NCBI GenBank assembly: GCA_016194625.1
Contig: JACQBB010000026.1
Location: forward strand, 1 to 12,980
Direction: 5' to 3'
Length of the DNA stretch: 12,980 nt
From: Elusimicrobiota bacterium
GTDB taxonomy: Bacteria > Elusimicrobiota > Elusimicrobia > UBA1565 > UBA9628
Under the pieces are notes generated by a model. That model searched no databases, was not told the DNA's origin, and saw only the letters and a list, made by a program, of their open reading frames with translations. A program made the translations under genes and the position numbers. This document shows, piece after piece, positions 1 through 5,560 of the stretch. Numbering within the stretch: position 1 is the stretch's first letter; each line of letters opens with the position of its first letter.

Positions 1-440
1 GGCGGCGTCGATCCGACGAAGCGGATGACGTCCCGTTGCGGCGTCTCCGTCTCTCGTTCCGCGAGCATCGCCTCGACGCGCCGCGTGCTCGCCCCCGCCG
101 CCCGCCCCAGCAGCGCGTCGAAATCCGGCGCGCGCGCCGCCGCGTGGAGAAGGGCGAGGGCCTCGAGGTGGATCTTCCCGGCGCGGAGCATGTCGAGCGC
201 GTCCGGATGCGCGCGGCAGGTCCGCGCCGCGCGGATGCGGCGGTAGGCGCTGCCTTCGCTCATCTTCAACCGATGGACGCAATACTCGAACAGGGAGCGG
301 AACGTCCGGCCCGGGTGGAGGTTGCGCCGGTCGATCTCGCCGAGATGTTCGAGCAGGTCCGCTTCCGCGACGCGGCCGGCGGCCGTGAGCCGTTCGGTCC
401 GGCGCAGGAGTTCATCGTCGCTGAGGTCCGTGATCTTCAT
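1..440 (-). CDS. HNH endonuclease-family protein, DUF222-like N-terminal region (partial, runs off left edge)
   Basis: An open frame of 146 codons starts at an ATG (complement of 438-440) and runs without a stop to the window edge, so the C-terminus is missing. It opens MKITDLSDDELLRRTERL and contains SLFEYCVHRLKMSEGSAYRR (residues 49-68), followed by a helical region with HLEALALLHAA (91-101). This layout (Leu-rich helices, an S-LFEY-V--L--SEG-A-RRI block, then an L-alternating helix) is that of the conserved N-terminal half of many HNH nuclease-like proteins; I recognise it by pattern, not by search. The HNH motif itself would lie beyond the window, so nuclease activity cannot be confirmed. 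Family members occur in multiple copies in some genomes and may be mobile or homing-like; their role is poorly known. It is co-directional with tilS, 71 bp downstream of it. No Shine-Dalgarno is visible before the ATG. Confidence 0.72.
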   Translation of the reverse strand, partial: MKITDLSDDELLRRTERLTAAGRVAEADLLEHLGEIDRRNLHPGRTFRSLFEYCVHRLKMSEGSAYRRIRAARTCRAHPDALDMLRAGKIHLEALALLHAAARAPDFDALLGRAAGASTRRVEAMLAERETETPQRDVIRFVGSTP

Positions 441-453
441 GGTGCCGTTGCGT

Positions 454-475
454 CGACTGTTGGCGCCAACAGTCG
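454..475. promoter_or_regulatory. 22-bp perfect palindrome, candidate operator of the HNH-family gene
   Basis: The half-site CGACTGTTGGC is followed immediately by its exact reverse complement with no spacer, centred between 464 and 465. It lies 13 bp upstream of the HNH-family ATG and 36 bp past the end of tilS. On the minus strand a weak -10-like TATGTT (complement of 481-486) sits just upstream, which would put transcription start at the edge of the palindrome, a typical operator position. No loop and no following T-run are seen, so an intrinsic terminator for tilS is less likely. A dimeric DNA-binding protein is the simplest reading; the binder is unknown. Confidence 0.6.
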
Positions 476-511
476 CTCCGAACATACGGCGAGACCCCCG
501 GAAAAGTTCCC

Positions 512-1258
512 TCAGCGCGCGGATTCGCGCCCGACCGCGGCGCGGACCTTGGCGGCGATCTCGGCCAGGCGCTCCTTCACGCCGGGGGCGCGCCGCTCCA
601 GCAGGGGCAGGACCTCGGCGCGCACCCAGTTGCGCGCGAACTTGGGGTCGGCGTTGGAGGCGTCCTCGCGCCAGGCCAGGCCGTGGACCTTCAGGTACGC
701 GCGGACCTCGTCGCGCGTCAGCGGCAGCAGGGGGCGGATCAGCTCGACGCCCGGCGCGAGCGCGCGACGGACGGGGATGCCGCCCAGGCCCTCCAGGCTG
801 GCGCCGCGCAGGAGGTGGAGCAGGACGGTCTCGGCCTGGTCGTCGAGCTGGTGGCCGGTCGCCACCGCGGCGAAGCGGCCGCGCCGGGCGCGCGCGGCGA
901 GCAGGCGGTAGCGCTCGCGGCGGCCGGCGTCCTCCAATCCCAGGCCGCGGCGCGCGGCCACCGCCTTCACCGGCGCGCGGACGACGCGGACCGGCAGGTC
1001 CAGCTCGGCGGCGAGCGCGCGCACGCTCGCGGCGTCGCGGTCCGACTCGCGGCCGCGCAGGCCGTGGTCCACGTGGAACAGCTCGACGCGCAGGCGCTTG
1101 CGCCGCGCCATCTGCGCCAGGAAGTGCGCCAGGCACACCGAATCGGCCCCGCCGGAGACGGCCGCCAGGACCCCGGAGCCCTCCGGGAGCAGCGCGTGGC
1201 GCCGCTCGAAGGCGATCAATTTGGACCAGACGCGGGCGGCGAACTCCGTGCGGCGCAT
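512..1258 (-). CDS. tilS: tRNA(Ile)-lysidine synthetase TilS (short form)
   Basis: This cytoplasmic enzyme ATP-dependently joins lysine to C34 of the CAU-anticodon tRNA-Ile, changing its charging from Met to Ile and its codon from AUG to AUA; it is normally essential. The 248-residue protein has the PP-loop ATP-binding motif SGGADS at 35-40, HVDHGLRG at 62-69, the GHQLDDQAET block at 135-144, RPLL at 175-178 and the EDASN...RN..R...LP block at 198-218, all in TilS order. It ends soon after the N-terminal catalytic domain and lacks the C-terminal tRNA-binding domains of the longer (roughly 430-residue) versions; short TilS proteins are known in other phyla. The start is the ATG at the complement of 1256-1258. 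There is no Shine-Dalgarno, and a -10-like hexamer lies 7 bases upstream, so the mRNA may be leaderless. It is divergent from the secreted-protein gene at 1329. Confidence 0.95.
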   Translation of the reverse strand: MRRTEFAARVWSKLIAFERRHALLPEGSGVLAAVSGGADSVCLAHFLAQMARRKRLRVELFHVDHGLRGRESDRDAASVRALAAELDLPVRVVRAPVKAVAARRGLGLEDAGRRERYRLLAARARRGRFAAVATGHQLDDQAETVLLHLLRGASLEGLGGIPVRRALAPGVELIRPLLPLTRDEVRAYLKVHGLAWREDASNADPKFARNWVRAEVLPLLERRAPGVKERLAEIAAKVRAAVGRESAR

Positions 1259-1265
1259 GGCGCTT

Positions 1266-1294
1266 AGATTGCCTGATTCCTATTGACAAATCAA
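1266..1294 (-). promoter_or_regulatory. Candidate tilS promoter
   Basis: On the minus strand TTGATT (complement of 1289-1294) and CAATCT (complement of 1266-1271) are separated by 17 bp. The -35 matches TTGACA at four positions and the -10 is poor (two of six). The -10 ends 7 bases before the tilS ATG, which would give a leaderless transcript. It overlaps the opposite-strand promoter at 1283-1311, so the two could compete. Confidence 0.3.
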
Positions 1295-1311
1295 GGGGCC
1301 GGGGCTACCCT
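1283..1311 (+). promoter_or_regulatory. Sigma70-type promoter for the secreted-protein gene
   Basis: A perfect TTGACA (1283-1288), a 17-bp spacer and TACCCT (1306-1311) precede the ATG at 1329. The Shine-Dalgarno AAGGAG is at 1317-1322, 6 bases before the ATG. The predicted start of transcription (about 1318) falls on the Shine-Dalgarno itself, implying a leader of only about 11 bases. The same arrangement recurs at 5116-5145. Confidence 0.65.
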
Positions 1312-1328
1312 AGACGAAGGAGCCTCCC

Positions 1329-2482
1329 ATGACCCCTCGACACGCCCCGCTCCTGCTCGTCCTCCTCGCCGCGGTGCCCGCGCGCGCCGCCGCGCCCGAG
1401 GTCCCCGCCCCGATCGTCGAGGCTTTCGTCGCCGGCCGCCCCGTCCGCGCGGCCCTGGGTCCCGGAGCGGCCGTCCCGGAACCCTTGACGCCCTTGCTCG
1501 GCCAGGCCGAGGTCGTCCAGGCCGGCGGGACCGCCGAGCAGGACGAGAAGAAGTTCCGCGCGGCCGTTCTGGCCGTCGCCGACGGCTTCGGCGTCAAGGA
1601 GGACGCCAAGCGCGCGGCTCTCCTGCGTCTGTACCTGGACCGCCGGGCGTCGGGCGGGCGCGCGTCACCGCGACCAAGAACCCGTTCGGGACGCGCGATC
1701 CGGGCGCCGGCGGCCTGGGGCCGGGCGGCGCCGACGGCGGGGCGCCGCGCTCGTCCTCGCTGGTCCCCGGGACGCCGACCGGGGACGGGGTCCAGGCCCG
1801 CATCGACGAGGCGCTGAGGACGCGCGGGGTCCAGGTCCCCGAGCAGTTCAAGAAAGGCCCGGGGTCGGTCCCGGGGCTCGTGGTGGGCCGCGACGGCCAG
1901 GTCTCCACCGCGGGCGGCGACCCCGCCGCCGGCGCGAACCCCGACCTCCCGCCCTTGAAGTGGAACTCGCCGCTGCTCCGGCCCGAGAACTTCAACGTGC
2001 CGTACAAGCAGGACCCGGCGAAGCCGCAGTCGACCTCCGACATCGCGCGCATCGAGAAGACCTTCCGCGCCACGATCGCCCGCCTGGTGCGCGAAGGGCG
2101 CCGCCTGGAGGGCACCGGCAACGGCGTGATGAACAACATCTGGGTGACCTTCCGGGCCAAGGACGGCGCGCGCTGCTACGAGCAGTCCGAGGCCCTGCTG
2201 GCCGACTTGGCCAAGGAGTTCAACTCCCCGAACGGCGTGGGCGAGTTCGTCGAGCCGCGCGGGCGCTGGCACTTCAAGATGACGACCTACTTCGGCGAGG
2301 GTCACGAGGCGAACGGTCACTACTGGGTGACCGCGACCTCCCGCGAGCCCGGCGACCCGACCCTGATCCTGGACCCGTGGAAGGGCGAGATCGAGAAGGT
2401 CGCCGAGAAGAAGCCGATCGTGACCAAGGGCTACGCGTCCTACTGGTTCGGCTACGTGATGGACAAGACCGTCGGCCAGTAG
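1329..2482 (+). CDS. Secreted protein of unknown family with possible Cys-His-Asp (papain/transglutaminase-like) domain; apparent frameshift near 1641-1668
   Basis: The N-terminal part is read in the frame of the ATG at 1329, with good promoter and ribosome binding site. It begins MTPRHAPLLLVLLAAVPARA, a clear signal peptide, and stays protein-like to about LLRLYLDRR. From there that frame turns into Arg/Pro/Ala-rich nonsense and stops at 1817. The -1 frame takes over with ARVTATKNPFGTRDPGAGG and runs to the TAG at 2480-2482. Restoring one base gives a protein of about 384 residues: signal peptide, helical N-terminal part, Gly/Pro-rich linker (about 1680-1960), and a C-terminal globular domain. 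That domain has GARCYEQSEALLADL (Cys at 2174-2176), NGHYWVTA (His at 2318-2320) and LILDPWKGE (Asp at 2372-2374). The Cys-helix, His-strand, Asp-strand order fits papain- or transglutaminase-like folds; this is an inference and I do not recognise the family. The break may be an assembly error, a true mutation or, less likely, recoding. It is followed by a separate promoter and the GNAT gene. Confidence 0.7.
1641..1668 (+). other. Frame-change zone inside the secreted-protein gene
   Basis: Coding character passes from the frame of 1329 to the -1 frame within this interval, which is a dense run of C and G triplets (GGG at 1644-1646, 1652-1654 and 1656-1658). One missing base in any of these short runs would explain the break. 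No classic X XXY YYZ slippery heptamer followed by a clear pseudoknot was recognised. Confidence 0.6.
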
Positions 2483-2510
2483 GGGCCGGGCCCGCCGCGG
2501 CCGAACTTGC

Positions 2511-2516
2511 TAGAAT
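2511..2516 (+). promoter_or_regulatory. -10-like TAGAAT before the GNAT gene (leaderless candidate)
   Basis: TAGAAT matches TATAAT at five of six positions in otherwise very GC-rich sequence and ends 7 bases before the ATG at 2524. No Shine-Dalgarno lies between them and no convincing -35 is seen 16-18 bp upstream. Transcription would begin at or next to the A of the start codon. Confidence 0.45.
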
Positions 2517-2523
2517 CGTCCCC

Positions 2524-3024
2524 ATGGCCGCGCTCCGCACCGCCCGCCCCGAGGACGTCCCCGCCCTGACCGCGATCTACAACGACGAGGTGCTCAACGG
2601 CACCGGCACGTTCGACACGGTCCCGAAGAGCGAAGCCGAGACGGCGGATTGGCTGAAGGCGCACGGCGGCCGCCACCCGGTGATCGTCGCCGAGGAAGGG
2701 GGGAAGGTCGTCGGCTGGGCGTCGCTGAGCGCGTGGTCGGGCCGCTGCGCGTACGCGCGCAGCGCCGAGGTCTCGGTGTACGTGGAGAAGGGCTCCCGCG
2801 GGCGCGGCCTGTCCGGCGCGCTGCTCGACGAACTGCTCGCGCGCGGGCGCGCGGCGGGCGTGGCCCAGGCGCTGGCGCGGATCACCGACGGCAACGAGGC
2901 CAGCCTGCGCCTGCACCGCCGCCGCGGCTTCGCCGACGCCGGCCTGCTCAAGCGCGTCGGCGAGAAGTTCGGCCGCGTGCTGGACGTGCGGATGCTGCAG
3001 AAATCCCTCGAGGAGGCGGCGTGA
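2524..3024 (+). CDS. GNAT-family N-acetyltransferase, phosphinothricin/methionine sulfoximine acetyltransferase type
   Basis: The protein would transfer acetyl from acetyl-CoA to a primary amine; relatives acetylate phosphinothricin, methionine sulfoximine or related amino-acid analogues in the cytoplasm, and the true substrate here is unknown. The 166 residues are the usual length for a single GNAT domain. It begins with the typical RTARPEDVPALTAIYN (5-20). AEVSVYVEKGSRGRGLSGAL (81-100) combines the central strand with the R-G-R-G acetyl-CoA pyrophosphate loop, and NEASLRLHRRRGF (124-136) is the characteristic late motif of this subgroup. The ATG at 2524 is chosen because the family's N-terminus begins right there; longer in-frame extension upstream lies inside the previous gene in another frame. 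Its stop TGA (3022-3024) overlaps the GTG start of the next gene (3021), so the two are probably translationally coupled. Confidence 0.9.
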   Translation: MAALRTARPEDVPALTAIYNDEVLNGTGTFDTVPKSEAETADWLKAHGGRHPVIVAEEGGKVVGWASLSAWSGRCAYARSAEVSVYVEKGSRGRGLSGALLDELLARGRAAGVAQALARITDGNEASLRLHRRRGFADAGLLKRVGEKFGRVLDVRMLQKSLEEAA

Positions 3025-4007
3025 GGACCGCCGCGCTCCTCCTGCTCGCGGCGCTGTGCGCCGCGCCCGCCGCCGCGCAGGCGAACCCGAAGGCCGAGGA
3101 CGCCCTGCGCGAGTCGGTGCTGCGCCTGGCCGCCGGCGACGTGGCCGGCGCGGAGGCGTCGGCGCGCGCCGCGGTGGCCGCCGCTCCGGCCGACCCCCGC
3201 GCGCTCCAGCAGCTGGCGCGCGCGGCCAACGCGTCGCTCGACTTCCCGTCGGCCGAGGACGCCGCGACGCGCGCGCTCGACGCCGCCGGCCCGACGCCGG
3301 CCCTGCTGTGCCTGCGCTCCGAGGCGCGCTCCGGCCGCGGCGACTACCAGGGCGCGCTCGAGGACGCGCAGAAGGCCGCGCGCATCAACCCGGGCTCCGG
3401 GCAGGCCGCCCTGCGCTCGGCCGTCGCCAAGGAGGGCCTGATGCGCCCTCCGGAGGAGACGCTCGCCGACTACGCGCGCGCCGCCGAGCTGGACGCGGCG
3501 CTCGTCCCGCTGCGCGACGCGGCCGTCTCGCGCCTGACGCCGCCGGTCCACCGCCGCGGCGGCCTGGGCGCCGTCGTCGCCCTGCTCGCGGTCTCGGCGC
3601 TGGTCGGCTGGGCCTGGGGCCGCGGGCGCGGCGACGCCGGCGCGCCGGCCTCGCGCCCCGCGCCGCCGCCGGTCCCGCTGTCCGGCGCGGGCCGCCTGAA
3701 GCCCAAGGAGGCCGCGCGGATGCTCGCGAAGGCCGCCGACGACGCGCTCGACCCCGACGCGACGCGCGAGCTGGCCGAGCGCCTGTACGAGCGCCTGACC
3801 GGGCGGCCGCCGTACACGGCCGAGGAGGCCCCGGTCGCGCGCCGGCTCGCCCGCTTCCCCGCGGCGTCGTCGGTCGCGGCGGGCCTGCCCGTGGGCATCG
3901 ACGCGTTCTTCGCGCGCGCGCTGGACGCCGACCCCGCGCGGCGCTTCCGCACCGGCGCCGAGCTGGCGGGCGCCTTCCGCAGCCTCGTCGACCCCGCGAT
4001 CGACTGA
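3021..4007 (+). CDS. Membrane-anchored TPR protein with a C-terminal Ser/Thr-kinase C-lobe fragment
   Basis: The start is GTG at 3021 with AGGAGG at 3011-3016, overlapping the GNAT stop. The 328-residue product has a signal peptide (MRTAALLLLAALCAAPAAAQ, 1-20), an Ala-rich helical repeat region of TPR type (about 26-165, clearest at GDYQGALEDAQKAARINPGS, 107-126), a basic segment, and a transmembrane helix (about 181-200). After a Pro/Ala linker the tail (224-322) resembles the C-terminal lobe of bacterial Hanks-type kinases. LKPKEAARMLAKAADDALD (226-244) looks like helix E, ERLTGRPPY (257-265) like helix F and the following loop, and LPVGIDAFFARALDADPARR (289-308) plus FRTGAELAGAF like the closing helices. 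The ATP-binding N-lobe, HRD catalytic loop and DFG motif are absent, so it cannot be a kinase. The predicted topology is TPR outside and kinase remnant inside. A structural or scaffold role is possible, or it is a decayed receptor kinase. Confidence 0.75.
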   Translation: MRTAALLLLAALCAAPAAAQANPKAEDALRESVLRLAAGDVAGAEASARAAVAAAPADPRALQQLARAANASLDFPSAEDAATRALDAAGPTPALLCLRSEARSGRGDYQGALEDAQKAARINPGSGQAALRSAVAKEGLMRPPEETLADYARAAELDAALVPLRDAAVSRLTPPVHRRGGLGAVVALLAVSALVGWAWGRGRGDAGAPASRPAPPPVPLSGAGRLKPKEAARMLAKAADDALDPDATRELAERLYERLTGRPPYTAEEAPVARRLARFPAASSVAAGLPVGIDAFFARALDADPARRFRTGAELAGAFRSLVDPAID

Positions 4008-4045
4008 CGCGCCGCGCCCGCGCCGCCGCCGCGTCCGGGATTTGA

Positions 4046-4051
4046 TACCAT
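4046..4051 (+). promoter_or_regulatory. -10-like TACCAT before the CpaF-like gene (leaderless candidate)
   Basis: The AT-richer patch TTTGATACCAT (4041-4051) interrupts a G/C-only intergenic stretch. TACCAT ends 6 bases before the GTG at 4058. No Shine-Dalgarno is present and no clear -35 is visible. Confidence 0.4.
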
Positions 4052-4057
4052 CCCGTC

Positions 4058-5119
4058 GTGCCCGAGATCGAGAAGCTGGTCGAGGCGTTCGAGGACAAGG
4101 GCGTCGTCGAGCTGATGATCAACGACGACGGCTCCGTCTACGTCGAGCGCGAGGGGAGCAAGATGGAGGCGGTGGCCGCGCGCCCCGGACAGGCCGACGT
4201 GCTGTCCTTCGTGCGCTCCATCGTCGGGACGGTCGAGGAGTTCGGCCCCCGGCGCCCCTACGCCGACCTGGCCGCGGCCGACGGCTCGCGCGTCCACGTG
4301 ATCGCGCCGCCGCTGGTGAAGGGCCTGACGGTCACGGTGCGCAAGCGCCCGCAGCGCCGCCCGACGCTCAAGGAGCTGTTCGAGGCCGGCACGCTGTCGG
4401 CCGGCGCGGCGCGCTTCCTCGACTACTGCGTCCAGCAGAAGCAGAACATACTGATCGTCGGCGGCACCAGCTCGGGCAAGACGACCTTGCTCGCCGCGCT
4501 GATGGCGCGCCTGAAGCCCGCCGAGCGCATCCTGGTCCTGGAGGACACGCCGGAGCTGACCCTGCCGCCCACGCACGCGCACGCGCTGTTCCTGCGCACG
4601 CGCCTGCGCGACTCGGCGGGCCTGTCCGACGTGACGCTGCGCGAGCTGGTCATCAACACGCTGCGCATGCGCCCGGACCGCGTCATCGTCGGCGAGACGC
4701 GCGGGCCCGAGGCCGCGGACATGCTGCAGGCGATGAACGTGGGCCAGGACGGCCTGATGACGACCCTGCACGCGAACTCGGCGCGCGAGGCGATCGCGCG
4801 CCTGGAGACGCTGGTCCTGCAGGCGGGCATCGACATGCCGTTGAAGGCGATCCGGCAGAACATCGTCAGCGCCGTGGACTTCGTCGTGTTCCTGGCGCGC
4901 CTGGCCGACGGCTCGCGCCGCGTCGTCCAGATCGCCGAGGTCACCGGCATCGAGCAGGACATCGTCTCGATGGCCGACCTGTTCGCGATGGACGTCGCGC
5001 ACGGCCCGAGCGGCCTGCAGGCGCACCTGAAGGCGACGGGCACCACGCCGCGCTTCTACGACCGGCTGCGCCGCCAAGGCGTCGAGCCGCCGATGGAGTA
5101 CTTCCGCAACGATTCTTGA
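4058..5119 (+). CDS. CpaF/TadA-family type II/IV secretion ATPase (short, orphan)
   Basis: Cytoplasmic hexameric ATPases of this family power Tad/Flp pilus assembly or type II/IV secretion. The 353-residue protein begins almost directly at the conserved VVELMINDDGSVYVEREG block (16-33), so it lacks the roughly 100-residue N-terminal region of typical CpaF. GSRVHVIAPPLV (76-87) and LTVTVRKR (90-97) belong to the N-terminal domain. The ATPase core has Walker A GGTSSGKT (135-142), the Asp box LEDTPEL (161-167), Walker B RVIVGE (208-213) and the His box GLMTTLHANS (232-241). All catalytic residues appear intact. The start is the GTG at 4058; the only support for it is the family alignment and a -10-like hexamer 6 bases upstream. 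No tadB/C, pilin, secretin or prepilin peptidase lies in the window, so its machine is elsewhere or it serves another role. A PilT-like alternative is less likely given the CpaF-type N-terminal block. Confidence 0.9.
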   Translation: MPEIEKLVEAFEDKGVVELMINDDGSVYVEREGSKMEAVAARPGQADVLSFVRSIVGTVEEFGPRRPYADLAAADGSRVHVIAPPLVKGLTVTVRKRPQRRPTLKELFEAGTLSAGAARFLDYCVQQKQNILIVGGTSSGKTTLLAALMARLKPAERILVLEDTPELTLPPTHAHALFLRTRLRDSAGLSDVTLRELVINTLRMRPDRVIVGETRGPEAADMLQAMNVGQDGLMTTLHANSAREAIARLETLVLQAGIDMPLKAIRQNIVSAVDFVVFLARLADGSRRVVQIAEVTGIEQDIVSMADLFAMDVAHGPSGLQAHLKATGTTPRFYDRLRRQGVEPPMEYFRNDS

Positions 5120-5145
5120 CGCTTCCCGAGGGTAATTGATACCCT
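5116..5145 (+). promoter_or_regulatory. Sigma70-type promoter for the receiver-fixC-fixX unit
   Basis: TTGACG (5116-5121), an 18-bp spacer and TACCCT (5140-5145) lie before the ATG at 5162. The -35 overlaps the TGA stop of the CpaF-like gene (5117-5119). Shine-Dalgarno GGAG is at 5152-5155, 6 bases before the ATG, and the predicted transcript starts close to it. Hexamers and geometry closely resemble the promoter at 1283-1311. Confidence 0.6.
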
Positions 5146-5161
5146 CCGCCTGGAGAAACGA

Positions 5162-5539
5162 ATGGCCAAGAAAGTCCTTTGCATCGACGACGAGCCCGAG
5201 ATGCTCAGCCTGGTGAAGTACACGCTCGAGCAGGCCGGCTTCGAGGTCCACACCTGCGACAACGGGCGCACCGCCTGGGACGAGATCGCGAAGGTGAAGC
5301 CCGACGTGCTCATCCTCGACGTGATGCTCCCCGGCATCGACGGCTACTCCCTCCAGCTGAAGCTCTCGCAGGACCCCGCGACGAAGGACCTCCCCATCGT
5401 CGTCCTCACCGCGCTCGAACCCTCCCGGACCCTTTTCCAGAAGTTCCCGTCGGTGGTCGGCTTCATGACGAAGCCGTTCAAGACCGAGGAGCTCCTGAAG
5501 ACCGTCCAATCCGCGGCCGAAGGCCGCGCCGGCTCCTAA
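5162..5539 (+). CDS. Single-domain CheY-like response regulator
   Basis: The 125-residue protein is one receiver domain with no output domain. The acidic pair D9-D10 (VLCIDDEPEM), phosphoacceptor D53 (LILDVMLPGIDGY), T83 (VVLTALE) and K104 (GFMTKPF) are all in place, so it should be phosphorylated by a histidine kinase and act through protein contacts. The start is supported by GGAG 6 bases upstream and by a full-length receiver N-terminus. No kinase is adjacent; the nearest are more than 3.8 kb to the right. It lies 21 bp before fixC, with only an SD in between, so the two are probably co-transcribed. Whether it has any functional link to electron transfer is unknown. Confidence 0.92.
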   Translation: MAKKVLCIDDEPEMLSLVKYTLEQAGFEVHTCDNGRTAWDEIAKVKPDVLILDVMLPGIDGYSLQLKLSQDPATKDLPIVVLTALEPSRTLFQKFPSVVGFMTKPFKTEELLKTVQSAAEGRAGS

Positions 5540-5560
5540 GCGGAGCCCCGGAGGCCGTCC

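Noticed and set aside
36..1332. Plus-strand frames opposite the HNH-family gene and tilS.
   Set aside because: Arg/Pro/Ala-rich compositions without motifs, opposite tilS with all its signature motifs.
1310..2320. A 336-codon minus-strand frame opposite the secreted-protein gene.
   Set aside because: The plus strand has the promoter, Shine-Dalgarno, signal peptide and globular-looking sequence. The minus frame has a low-complexity product.
2483..2510. G/C-rich self-complementary stretch after the secreted-protein gene.
   Set aside because: In sequence of this composition short GGGCC/GGCCC pairings are expected; there is no T-run to support a terminator.
4008..4040. CGCCG-repeat-like run between the TPR protein and the CpaF-like gene.
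   Set aside because: Simple G/C-rich composition; no regular unit long enough to call a repeat.
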